This document shows positions 26,317 through 33,945 of a stretch of DNA of 45,457 bases, in pieces. The position numbers and the translations under genes are program-made. How positions within the stretch are numbered: position 1 is the first letter of the stretch; the number at the start of each line of letters is the position of its first letter. This DNA is from Hyphomicrobiaceae bacterium (GTDB lineage Bacteria > Pseudomonadota > Alphaproteobacteria > Rhizobiales > Hyphomicrobiaceae), in the NCBI GenBank assembly GCA_022844225.1, contig JALHMC010000033.1:1-45457 (forward strand). Reading direction: 5' to 3'. Under the pieces are notes generated by a model. That model had not been told where the DNA came from, ran no database searches, and saw nothing but the letters and a program-made list of their open reading frames with translations.

Positions 26317-26772
26317 ATGCCCAGCCAACTCGTTATGCTCGTCCTCTTTGTTCTGGCGACCGCCGCCATCTCCGCATTCGGCGCCATTTTCCGCCCCGGC
26401 GAATGGTATGCCGCGCTGGCAAAGCCGTCTTGGAACCCGCCGAACTGGGTATTCGGCCCCGTCTGGACCGTTCTTTACATCATGATAGCTATTGCCGGCT
26501 GGCTCGCTTGGCGGGCCGAGGGCTTCGGTCGCGCCGTCACCGTCTGGGCGGTCGCTTTGATCGTCAATGGTCTTTGGTCATGGCTCTTCTTTGGCCGTCA
26601 GATGATCGGCCTCGCCTTCGTCGACATCGTCGTGCTGCTCGCGCTGATCGCAGGCTTTATTGCGGCCACGTGGACGCCGGCCCGCAGTGCAGCACTGCTA
26701 TTCTTGCCATATTTCGCTTGGGTCGCATACGCCTCGACCCTCAATGGTGCGATCTGGGCGCTCAATCGCTAG
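26317..26772 (+). CDS. tspO: TspO/MBR family membrane protein
   Basis: A 151-residue protein with five membrane helices and the family signature KPSWNPPNWVFGPVWTVLY (about 35-53). WSWLFFGRQ and the final SLNGA-like end STLNGAIWALNR also fit. TspO binds porphyrins and cholesterol-like ligands and tunes tetrapyrrole and stress responses in alphaproteobacteria. Start ATG 26317 has GGAGA about seven bases before. It is convergent with priA, 12 bases apart. Confidence 0.95.
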   Translation: MPSQLVMLVLFVLATAAISAFGAIFRPGEWYAALAKPSWNPPNWVFGPVWTVLYIMIAIAGWLAWRAEGFGRAVTVWAVALIVNGLWSWLFFGRQMIGLAFVDIVVLLALIAGFIAATWTPARSAALLFLPYFAWVAYASTLNGAIWALNR

Positions 26773-26784
26773 AACTCTCAGAAG

Positions 26785-29010
26785 TTACAGGAAGCTGTAG
26801 GGATCGATATCGACGGTCAGCTTGATGTCGCCCTTCACGTCCGGCAGCAGTGACAGCCACTCCCGGATATACGCCTGTACATCAGTCTCGCGCGGCGCCT
26901 TGAGCAGCAGCCGCCACCGATAGCGGCCTCGGATAACGGCGATGGGCGCCTCTGCCGGCCCTAAGAGTTCTATTCGCTCCGCCGATGGCGCCCGCCGCGC
27001 GACCTCGCGAGCAAAGCCCTGCGCTACGTCACGATGTTTAGCCGAGACCACCAGCGCCACGAGGCGGCCATAGGGAGGCAACATCGCCGACTGTCGGACC
27101 AGGATCTCGTGATTGAGAAAGGCTTCGCGGTCGCTCGCCACGATCGCCTGCATCACGGGATGATCCGGCATGTGCGTCTGCACGAACCCCCGCCCCCGCG
27201 CGAAGGAACGCCCCGCGCGCCCTGTTACCTGATGCAAAAGTTGGAATGTGCGCTCGCCAGCACGGGGATCTGCGCCCTGCGCCAGCCCGAGATCTCCGTC
27301 GACCACCCCCACAGTGGCGAGATCGGGGAAGTGATGACCCTTCGCCACGATCTGCGTGCCGATGATGATGTCGGCCTCACCATCCTCGATCTTCTTGATG
27401 ATCGCCCGCATCTCGACCAGCCCCGGAATGAGATCCGACGAGAGAATTAGCGTCCGCGCATCCGGCCACCGCTCGGCCACCTCCTCCGCGATGCGTTCGA
27501 CACCCGGGCCGCATGCGACGAGTGTGTCCTCCTCCTCGCACTTCGGGCAGCGCTTCGGGAGCGGCAGTGAGAAGCCGCAGTGATGGCAATTGAGACGGCC
27601 GCGGAACCGGTGCTCGACCAGCCATGCCGAGCACTGGGGGCACTCGATGCGATGCCCGCACGTCCGGCAAAGCGTCAATGGCGCATAGCCACGCCTATTG
27701 AGGAACAATAGCGTCTGCTGCTTTTTGGCAAGTGTTTCATTGACCGCATCGACCATCGGCGGCGCCAGCCATTTGCCCCGCTCCGGCGGCGTCTTGCGCA
27801 TGTCGATCGCCGTAATCTCGGGCAGTTCCGCGCCGTGATAGCGGCCCGGCAGCACGAGATGACGATACCGTCCCGTACGAGCGTTGACGTGGCTCTCGAT
27901 CGACGGCGTCGCCGACGCAAGCACGATGGGGGCATCACCGATACGCGCCCTCACGATCGCCATATCGCGACCTTGGTAATGGACGCGATCCTCCTGCTTG
28001 AATCCTGGATCGTGCTCCTCGTCGATGACGATCAGCCCGAGGTCTTTGAACGGCAGGAACAGTGCAGATCGCGCCCCGACGATGCAGCGCGCATCCCCCG
28101 TCGCGGCCGCCTTCCAAGTTCGACCGCGTTCTGCCGGCGACAACGCCGAATGCCACTCGGCCGGCGGCGCTCCGAAGCGCGCTTTGAAACGGTTCATGAA
28201 CTGGCTGGTGAGCGCGATTTCCGGCAGCAGGATTAGGACCTGCCGTCCCTTCGAGAGGGCATGAGCCACGGCCTCGTAGTAGACCTCGGTCTTACCCGAG
28301 CCCGTGACGCCATCGAGGAGCGAAACCGAGAACGCATCGGCGTCGATCGCCGAGCGCAACGCGTGCGCTGCTGCAGCCTGGTCCGCCGACAGCGCCACTT
28401 CAGCATGTCCGTGCGAAGGCACTGCAAACCGCTTTTCCGGAATAGCCACTTCGACGAGGCAGCCCGCCCTGACCAGTCCGTCAATCACGCCGGGCGTGCA
28501 CCCGGCCTCCATCGCCAGACTCGATTTGGCCCGGACGAGCCCATCTGCCGCGATGTCGATCGCTCTTTGACGCTCGGGCGTCATCCGTGACGGCAATGCC
28601 GCGTCCGGCACACTTGTCACCCCGAACCGTGGCTTGACGGGTTCGAACGCCGCTTGTGCGCTCATCATCATGCGCACAACCATGCCGAGCGGACCGAGAG
28701 TGTAGCGGGCAACCCATTCGGCAAAGCGCAGCGACGTCACCGGGAGAGACGGCACGTCCAGCCGCTCCGTAATGGTTTTCATCTTCTTAGGATCGACAGG
28801 CTTGCCCTCGCCGACGGGCCGATCCCAGACGATACCGATGCGCACCTGCGGACCGAACGGTACAAGCACGAAACAGCCGGGCTCGAGTTCCAGATGCGGT
28901 GGGACCCGATAGTCGTAGGTTTGATCGAGCGCGACCGGAAGCAGCACAGGCACCTGCAACGTCCCGTGCGCCCCTTCCTCGCAACCGTCGAGATCAAGCA
29001 GGTCTTCCAA
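26785..29010 (-). CDS. priA: Primosomal protein N' (replication restart helicase)
   Basis: PriA recognises stalled or repaired forks and loads the replisome. The 741-residue protein has the N-terminal DNA-binding domain (about 20-115), Walker A GVTGSGKTEVYYE, the DEEH box DEEHDPGFKQED, and the zinc-binding region with CRTCGH, CPQC, CHHC and CPKC. Helicase motifs follow (GTQIVAKGHHFPDLATVGVV and QVTGRAGR). All expected parts are present and the length is normal. It is divergent from the aldolase gene, a neighbourhood common in Hyphomicrobiales. Confidence 0.97.
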   Translation of the reverse strand: MEDLLDLDGCEEGAHGTLQVPVLLPVALDQTYDYRVPPHLELEPGCFVLVPFGPQVRIGIVWDRPVGEGKPVDPKKMKTITERLDVPSLPVTSLRFAEWVARYTLGPLGMVVRMMMSAQAAFEPVKPRFGVTSVPDAALPSRMTPERQRAIDIAADGLVRAKSSLAMEAGCTPGVIDGLVRAGCLVEVAIPEKRFAVPSHGHAEVALSADQAAAAHALRSAIDADAFSVSLLDGVTGSGKTEVYYEAVAHALSKGRQVLILLPEIALTSQFMNRFKARFGAPPAEWHSALSPAERGRTWKAAATGDARCIVGARSALFLPFKDLGLIVIDEEHDPGFKQEDRVHYQGRDMAIVRARIGDAPIVLASATPSIESHVNARTGRYRHLVLPGRYHGAELPEITAIDMRKTPPERGKWLAPPMVDAVNETLAKKQQTLLFLNRRGYAPLTLCRTCGHRIECPQCSAWLVEHRFRGRLNCHHCGFSLPLPKRCPKCEEEDTLVACGPGVERIAEEVAERWPDARTLILSSDLIPGLVEMRAIIKKIEDGEADIIIGTQIVAKGHHFPDLATVGVVDGDLGLAQGADPRAGERTFQLLHQVTGRAGRSFARGRGFVQTHMPDHPVMQAIVASDREAFLNHEILVRQSAMLPPYGRLVALVVSAKHRDVAQGFAREVARRAPSAERIELLGPAEAPIAVIRGRYRWRLLLKAPRETDVQAYIREWLSLLPDVKGDIKLTVDIDPYSFL

Positions 29011-29138
29011 CCGCCACGCCTTCCGACTAGAACGCCATCGTCCGAGGCCGAATCGCCATTTAGGACAGGAAGCTAAATTCTAGCGCAATGTGCCGGTTGT
29101 GAGGCATGCCGTGTGCGCTGATCAGGAGGGCACGACCC

Positions 29139-29795
29139 ATGGAATTCTTTGTCGACACGGCGGACGTGGCCGAAATCCGCGAGCTTGCGGGGCTCGGCCT
29201 GCTCGATGGTGTGACTACCAACCCCTCGCTGATTGCCAAAGCGGGCCGCGATTTCAAGACCATCATCGCCGAGATTTGCGAGATCGTACCCGGTCCTGTG
29301 TCCGCTGAGGTTGCCGCAACCGATGTCGCTGGCATGCTGGCCGAGGGACGGGCACTCGCAAGCATTGCGAAAAATGTCGCGGTCAAAGTGCCCTTGACCT
29401 GGGACGGCCTCAAGGCCTGCAAGGCTCTCACCAGCGAGGGCACGATGGTCAATGTGACTCTGTGCTTTTCGGCCAACCAAGCGCTCATGGCCGCCAAGGC
29501 CGGTGCGACGTTCGTCTCACCATTCATCGGTCGCCTGGACGACATCGGTCTCGAGGGGATGGATCTCATTCGCGAGATCCGCACCATCTACGACAACTAT
29601 CCCGCGCTGCAGACGAAGATCCTCGCCGCATCCATCCGCACCGTGAATCACGTTCGCGACGCCGCCATGATCGGCGCCGATGTTGCGACAGTGCCGCCCC
29701 CGATCCTGAAGTCGCTCGTCAGGCATCCGTTGACGGACAAGGGCCTGGAAGCCTTCCTCGCCGACTGGGCCAAGACGGGGCAGAAAATCGTCTGA
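29139..29795 (+). CDS. fsa: Fructose-6-phosphate aldolase / small transaldolase
   Basis: A 218-residue class I aldolase of the FSA/TalC type, which forms a Schiff base with a ketose. Motifs are [13 protein letters not shown] at the start, [11 protein letters not shown] (24-34), the Schiff-base Lys83 in [21 protein letters not shown] and [11 protein letters not shown]. The sequence cannot decide between aldolase and transaldolase. The start ATG 29139 has AGGAGGG eight bases upstream. It is divergent from priA and convergent with the topoisomerase gene. Confidence 0.9.
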   Translation: MEFFVDTADVAEIRELAGLGLLDGVTTNPSLIAKAGRDFKTIIAEICEIVPGPVSAEVAATDVAGMLAEGRALASIAKNVAVKVPLTWDGLKACKALTSEGTMVNVTLCFSANQALMAAKAGATFVSPFIGRLDDIGLEGMDLIREIRTIYDNYPALQTKILAASIRTVNHVRDAAMIGADVATVPPPILKSLVRHPLTDKGLEAFLADWAKTGQKIV

Positions 29796-29818
29796 AAGGT
29801 CCCAATGGCGCGCCTTGT

Positions 29819-30910
29819 CTACCCGGGTCGCCGGGCGGCGGGCGCGCGCGCCGATCTATCAAGTCGCTCCTCGAGCAGCTGTAGCACGGCTTGCTCGATA
29901 GAGCTGAGCTCGCCGCGCTCGGCGGCATCCCGGTCGTCCGCTGCAGGGTCCAGCTTCGGGAAGACACCTTCGAGGTAACAGGCAACCACCTCCGGATGCA
30001 CGTAGCATTTCCGACTGATCGTCACCGTGTTTCCGAGACGTGCGGCAACCTCTTGAATGGCCCGCTTCAATTGGCCTTTCGCTTGGGTTTCGGTCTCATG
30101 CGAACCCAGCACGCTGAGCGCCCCCGCGGCCAGAACGGTACCGGCCCAGGTTCGGAAATCCTTTGCCGATACGTCAGCATTTGCGATCTCGCGGAGGTAG
30201 TTGTTCACATCGGCCGAGTCCACCGACATCACAGCTCCGCCTTCATCCAGATACTTGAACAGATGCTGCCCCGGCAGCTCCTGCAATTTCCCTATGATGC
30301 GCGCAATCCGACGATCTTTTAACGGTAACCGCCATGTCTTACCGCTCTTGCCCTTGAATTCAAAACGCAGCTCCGCCCCGTTGACCGACAGATGCCGCGC
30401 TTTGAGCGTAGTGAGCCCATAGCTGCGATTTTCGCGCGCATACTCCGCGTTGCCGACTCGGATCAGGGTTTTGTCGAGAAGGCTGACGATCGTCGCCAAG
30501 ACTTTCTCTCTCGGTGTACCCGAAAGTTTCATATCTTTCGCAACACGCGCCCGGATCTTCGGCAACAAACGAGCGAACTCGACGGTATGCTCAAATTTTT
30601 GTCGGTGTCTGATAATACGCCACTGGTCATGATAGCGATACTGCTTGCGCCCACGTGCATCCCGTCCGGTCGCCTGAATGTGGCCGTTGGCTGAAGGCGA
30701 GATCCACACCTCGCGCCAGGCCGGGGGGATAGCCAGTGATTTGATGCGGGCCAGATGCTCGGCCTCAACGGGTTCGCCATTGGGCCTGCGATAGCTGAAG
30801 CCGCTCCCCCTCACGGATCGCGTGATACCGGGGTCCTGATCTGAAACATACACCAGACCGGCTGCCTTCGCGTCGGCAACCTCTCGCGCAAGTGCTTTTG
30901 TCTTTGCCAT
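29819..30910 (-). CDS. DNA topoisomerase IB
   Basis: A bacterial, poxvirus-like type IB topoisomerase of 363 residues that relaxes supercoils by forming a 3'-phosphotyrosyl bond. The N-terminal domain has GFSYRRPNG and IPPAWREVWI; the catalytic domain has KDFRTWAGT, and the active-site Tyr303 lies in SRKCYVHPEV. Length is normal. The C-terminal 50 residues are variable and Arg-rich. The start is ATG 30910. It follows the tandem-repeat protein on the same strand, with a strong hairpin between. Confidence 0.93.
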   Translation of the reverse strand: MAKTKALAREVADAKAAGLVYVSDQDPGITRSVRGSGFSYRRPNGEPVEAEHLARIKSLAIPPAWREVWISPSANGHIQATGRDARGRKQYRYHDQWRIIRHRQKFEHTVEFARLLPKIRARVAKDMKLSGTPREKVLATIVSLLDKTLIRVGNAEYARENRSYGLTTLKARHLSVNGAELRFEFKGKSGKTWRLPLKDRRIARIIGKLQELPGQHLFKYLDEGGAVMSVDSADVNNYLREIANADVSAKDFRTWAGTVLAAGALSVLGSHETETQAKGQLKRAIQEVAARLGNTVTISRKCYVHPEVVACYLEGVFPKLDPAADDRDAAERGELSSIEQAVLQLLEERLDRSARAPAARRPG

Positions 30911-30939
30911 GAGGCTATGGCCGCGCCTTTGGCAAGAGT

Positions 30940-30975
30940 GAGCCCGGCCAGCCCCAAAGGAGGGCGGCCGGGCTC
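30940..30975 (-). terminator. Hairpin after the tandem-repeat protein gene
   Basis: GAGCCCGGCC (30940-30949) and GGCCGGGCTC (30966-30975) form a perfect 10-bp stem with a 16-nt loop, 13 bases after the stop of the repeat protein. There is no T run, so termination is likely but not certain. Confidence 0.65.
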
Positions 30976-30988
30976 TGATTTCGACGGC

Positions 30989-31837
30989 TTAGCGGCGAGT
31001 GAAGCGCCCCGAAGAATCGCGGTAACGGTCTGCGTCGGAGTCGTAATGCTCCCTGCCACGTCCGTTATCGTCGTCATCCCGGTAGCGCGAGCTTTGCGAA
31101 GATGACCGGGAGCGATACGAACGATCGTCGTCGTCGTCACGATAGCGACCGGTGGAACGCCCTCTGCTCTCGTATCGATCGGAATTTGTCAAACGCCGAT
31201 CGTGATCGGGATCGGTCACGCGCCCCCGGCCGTCGTCGCCGCGATGGCGCGACTCGTACAGCCGATCTGACTCGTTCCCGCGCAGACGGTGGTCGTGATC
31301 GGGATCGGTCACGCGCCCGCGACCGTCGTCGCCGCGGTGGCGGGACTCGTACAGCCGATCCGACTCGTTCCCGCGCAAGCGGTGGTCGTGATCGGGATCG
31401 GTTACCCGCCCGCGACCGTCGTCGCCGCGGTGGCGGGACTCGTACAGCCGATCCGTCTCATTCCCCCGCAGACGATGGTCATGGTCAGGATCGGTTACGC
31501 GCCCACGTCCGTCGTCGCCGCGGTGGCGCGACTCGTACAGCCGATCTGACTCGTTCCCGCGCAAGCGGTGATCGTGATCGGGATCGGTCACCCGCCCGCG
31601 TCCGTCATCGCCGCGATGGCGCGACTCGTACAGGCGATCCGACTCGTTCCCGCGCAGACGGCGATCGTGATCGGGATCGGTCACCCGCCCGCGTCCGTCG
31701 TCGCCGCGATGGCGCGACTCGTACAGCCGATCCGACTCGTTCCCGCGCAGACGGCGGTCGTGCTCGGGATCCCGCACGCGGCCGCTCGGGCCTCGGTGAT
31801 CGTCGTCATCATCTCGATATCTGCTTTGCGTTGCCAT
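30989..31837 (-). CDS. Hydrophilic tandem-repeat protein (31-residue repeats), function unknown
   Basis: From ATG 31837 (AAAGGAG six bases upstream) the protein has 282 residues and no hydrophobic segment. Residues 20-205 are six near-identical 31-residue repeats with the core RVTDPDHDHRLRGN and DRLYESRHRGDDGRG; a seventh is partial. The ends carry Asp runs (YRDDDDDH, YRDDDDDR, YRDDDDN) separated by Ser, Arg and Tyr. Composition is almost only Asp, Arg, Gly, His, Ser, Tyr, Glu and Asn, so it should be disordered and polyampholytic, like hydrophilins or other desiccation/metal-related proteins; that is inference. I recognise no family. An in-frame extension reaches 31945 but lacks a ribosome-binding site. 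Confidence 0.8.
   Translation of the reverse strand: MATQSRYRDDDDDHRGPSGRVRDPEHDRRLRGNESDRLYESRHRGDDGRGRVTDPDHDRRLRGNESDRLYESRHRGDDGRGRVTDPDHDHRLRGNESDRLYESRHRGDDGRGRVTDPDHDHRLRGNETDRLYESRHRGDDGRGRVTDPDHDHRLRGNESDRLYESRHRGDDGRGRVTDPDHDHRLRGNESDRLYESRHRGDDGRGRVTDPDHDRRLTNSDRYESRGRSTGRYRDDDDDRSYRSRSSSQSSRYRDDDDNGRGREHYDSDADRYRDSSGRFTRR
31190..31780 (-). repeat. 93-bp direct repeats inside the coding region
   Basis: Six full copies of a 93-bp unit (31223-31780) and a partial seventh (to about 31190) run head to tail and keep the reading frame. Copies differ by only a few bases, so they look recently expanded. They could recombine and change copy number between strains. Confidence 0.92.
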
Positions 31838-31989
31838 TCGCCACTCCTTTCGTTCTGCCTGAGTTGCAGACGATACGAGTGGAATTACGCTCCCTCGGAA
31901 ATGTTCCAGCCGTTGCTTCAAATCCGACTTCGTCTTTGTGTCCATTGCGGCGGACGATCAATCGCCGCAGCGGAGGGCGTTCAATACGA

Positions 31990-32017
31990 AAACGGGACCC
32001 TCACGGATCCCGTTTTG
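31990..32017 (-). terminator. Terminator of the hydroxyacid dehydrogenase gene
   Basis: AAAACGGGA (31990-31998) and TCCCGTTTT (32009-32017) form a perfect 9-bp stem with a 10-nt loop. Read on the minus strand it ends in TTTT, 27 bases after the stop of the dehydrogenase gene, as a Rho-independent terminator would. Confidence 0.8.
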
Positions 32018-32043
32018 AAGTTTGTTATTATGAACACAGATAA

Positions 32044-33039
32044 TCAGTTGAAAACTTCTGTATTGACGGCATTCTCTTTCCGCGGATTTCCGTCGAACAC
32101 CGACAACACGTTCTTCGCGGCCTCGACCGCCATTCGCTGCATCGCTTCTGCCGTGACCCCCGCCATGTGCGGCGACAGGATAATGTTCGGCAGCTTGAAC
32201 AGCGGATTTGTCGCGTCTGGCGGTTCACGATCGAACACGTCGAGTGCAGCGGCCGGCAAAGTGCCGTCGACGAGCGCCTGATGCAAAGCCACCTCGTCGA
32301 TGATCCCGCCCCGCGCTGTGCATACCAGATAGGCGGTGCGCTTCATCTTCTTGAGCCGCGCCGCGTTGAACATGCCGACCGTCTCGGGCGTCTTCGGGCA
32401 ATGGATGGTTACGAAATCGGCCCGCGGCAGCGCTGCATCGAGATCCGAGACCGGCTCACAGCCCGCCGCCTTGATCGTCTCCGGCTTCATATAGGGATCG
32501 AAGACGAGAACTGTCATCTCCATGGCCAGGCAGCGCTTCGCAGTCCGCGTGCCGATCCGACCGAAGCCGATGATCAGCACCGTCTTCTCGAACATATCCA
32601 CGGCGACGTATTCGGGTTTCAGGCGTTCCGCCCAACGACCTTCGGCGACGAGGCGCGTCAGCTGCGGCCCCTTCCGCGCCAAGGTTAGCATGAACGTCAT
32701 CGCCTGCTCGGCGACCGAAGGCGAGTTGGCTGTTCCCGCAATCATCACAGGGATCTTGTGCTTCGTCATGGCTGGGATATCGATGGCGTCGTAACCCACC
32801 CCCGTCCGCGCGACGACTTCTACCCCGCCGGATGCTACGTAATCCGCCTCCCCGAACGGCGTCGCACCTAGGATGACGCCGTGGACTGGCGCCTGCGACT
32901 TCAGAAGTGCCTGATACTCCGCGCCCTTCATGAAGTAGTTGAAGGGAATGGCCTCAACGTCACCCCGCGCCTTCAGGATCTCGATCCCATCACTGCCCAT
33001 GGAATCCGTGAAGAGTACCTTCTTCTTGTTGGTCGTCAT
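32044..33039 (-). CDS. D-isomer-specific 2-hydroxyacid dehydrogenase
   Basis: A 331-residue NAD(P)-dependent dehydrogenase of the SerA/GyaR type. The nucleotide loop is IIGFGRIGTRTAKRC, and the catalytic Arg, Glu and His lie in CTARGGIID, DVFDREPP and SPHMAGVT. There is no C-terminal ACT domain, so the protein resembles glyoxylate/hydroxypyruvate reductase or a phosphoglycerate dehydrogenase without regulation. I chose ATG 33039 (MTTNKKKVLFTD); an upstream TTG at 33066 has no support. The terminator at 31990-32017 follows. Confidence 0.9.
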   Translation of the reverse strand: MTTNKKKVLFTDSMGSDGIEILKARGDVEAIPFNYFMKGAEYQALLKSQAPVHGVILGATPFGEADYVASGGVEVVARTGVGYDAIDIPAMTKHKIPVMIAGTANSPSVAEQAMTFMLTLARKGPQLTRLVAEGRWAERLKPEYVAVDMFEKTVLIIGFGRIGTRTAKRCLAMEMTVLVFDPYMKPETIKAAGCEPVSDLDAALPRADFVTIHCPKTPETVGMFNAARLKKMKRTAYLVCTARGGIIDEVALHQALVDGTLPAAALDVFDREPPDATNPLFKLPNIILSPHMAGVTAEAMQRMAVEAAKNVLSVFDGNPRKENAVNTEVFN

Positions 33040-33249
33040 CGCCTCATCCCTATCTAGCTCGGTCAATCAGTAGTCCTAGGTCTCGCCCGCACGCAAGCCG
33101 CTCGCCCGTTGGGAGCTCTAGGGTTCCGTCAACGGCGCATGGTTCATCTGTTGTTCAGGAGCACCGGGGCACGCAATACCCGTGGCGTCCATGGCCCATG
33201 AGAGCCCCGCGAGAAGGCGCCGAAAGTGAGGGAGGAGAGTTCGGTCGGA

Positions 33250-33945
33250 ATGAGTTGGATCGAGTACTGGGACGACAAGCCCACAATTTACGTCAGCCAA
33301 CGTCATCGGGAGGCTCACTACCGCTGCATAGCCGACGGGATCGTCGCCAATTTGGGTGATGGGAACCCCGTCGTGCTCGACTACGGCTGCGGCGAGGCCC
33401 TGAGTGCGGACTTGGTCGCGCGTAAGTGCCGACGTCTCTACCTTTGCGATGCCGCTCCGAGCGTGCGTGCAGAGTTGCTCAAGCGCTTCGCCTCGGAACC
33501 ACGCATCGTCGTGATCGCCCCAGACGAGCTGGCCAGCCTGCCCGGCGGCTCCGTCGATCTCGTCGTCGCAAACTCGGTCGTTCAATACCTGCCATCGGAC
33601 GTTCTCCAGACCTGTCTTCAAGACTGGCGCCGCCTCCTCTCTCCCAAGAGCCGCCTTCTGCTTGCCGATATCATACCACCCTCGGTAGGACCGTTGACCG
33701 ATGCGGTTGCGCTTTTATCGTTCGCGTGGCGTGAGGGATTTACCCTGGCCGCGGCAGCTGGCCTCGTGCGAACTCTGTTCTCCGACTATCGCAAAGTCCG
33801 CGCTGAACTGGGTCTGCAACAATACGAAGCGGAAACGATCGTCTCCTTGCTGAAAGCTGCAGGCTTCTCCGCCCGACGACATCACCCAAATCTCGGCCAC
33901 AACCAGGCACGGATGGCCTTTATTGCGGTTCATGCAGCCAGTTGA
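33250..33945 (+). CDS. Class I SAM-dependent methyltransferase, coupled to the YfhO-like gene
   Basis: This 231-residue enzyme has motif I VVLDYGCGEALSADLV at about 40-55, DLVVANSVVQYLPSD at about 103-117 and a C-terminal Rossmann part. The N-terminus SWIEYWDDKPTIYVS resembles a group acting in polysaccharide or lipid modification loci, but the substrate is unknown. Start ATG 33250 is chosen because the family begins near MSW; a GTG at 33226 adds eight charged residues. Its TGA overlaps the ATG of the next gene (TGATG), implying translational coupling. Confidence 0.85.
   Translation: MSWIEYWDDKPTIYVSQRHREAHYRCIADGIVANLGDGNPVVLDYGCGEALSADLVARKCRRLYLCDAAPSVRAELLKRFASEPRIVVIAPDELASLPGGSVDLVVANSVVQYLPSDVLQTCLQDWRRLLSPKSRLLLADIIPPSVGPLTDAVALLSFAWREGFTLAAAAGLVRTLFSDYRKVRAELGLQQYEAETIVSLLKAAGFSARRHHPNLGHNQARMAFIAVHAAS

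Noticed and set aside
31190..31780. Regular 93-bp repeats as a CRISPR array
   Set aside because: There are no unique spacers; the whole unit repeats and stays in one reading frame with a ribosome-binding site.
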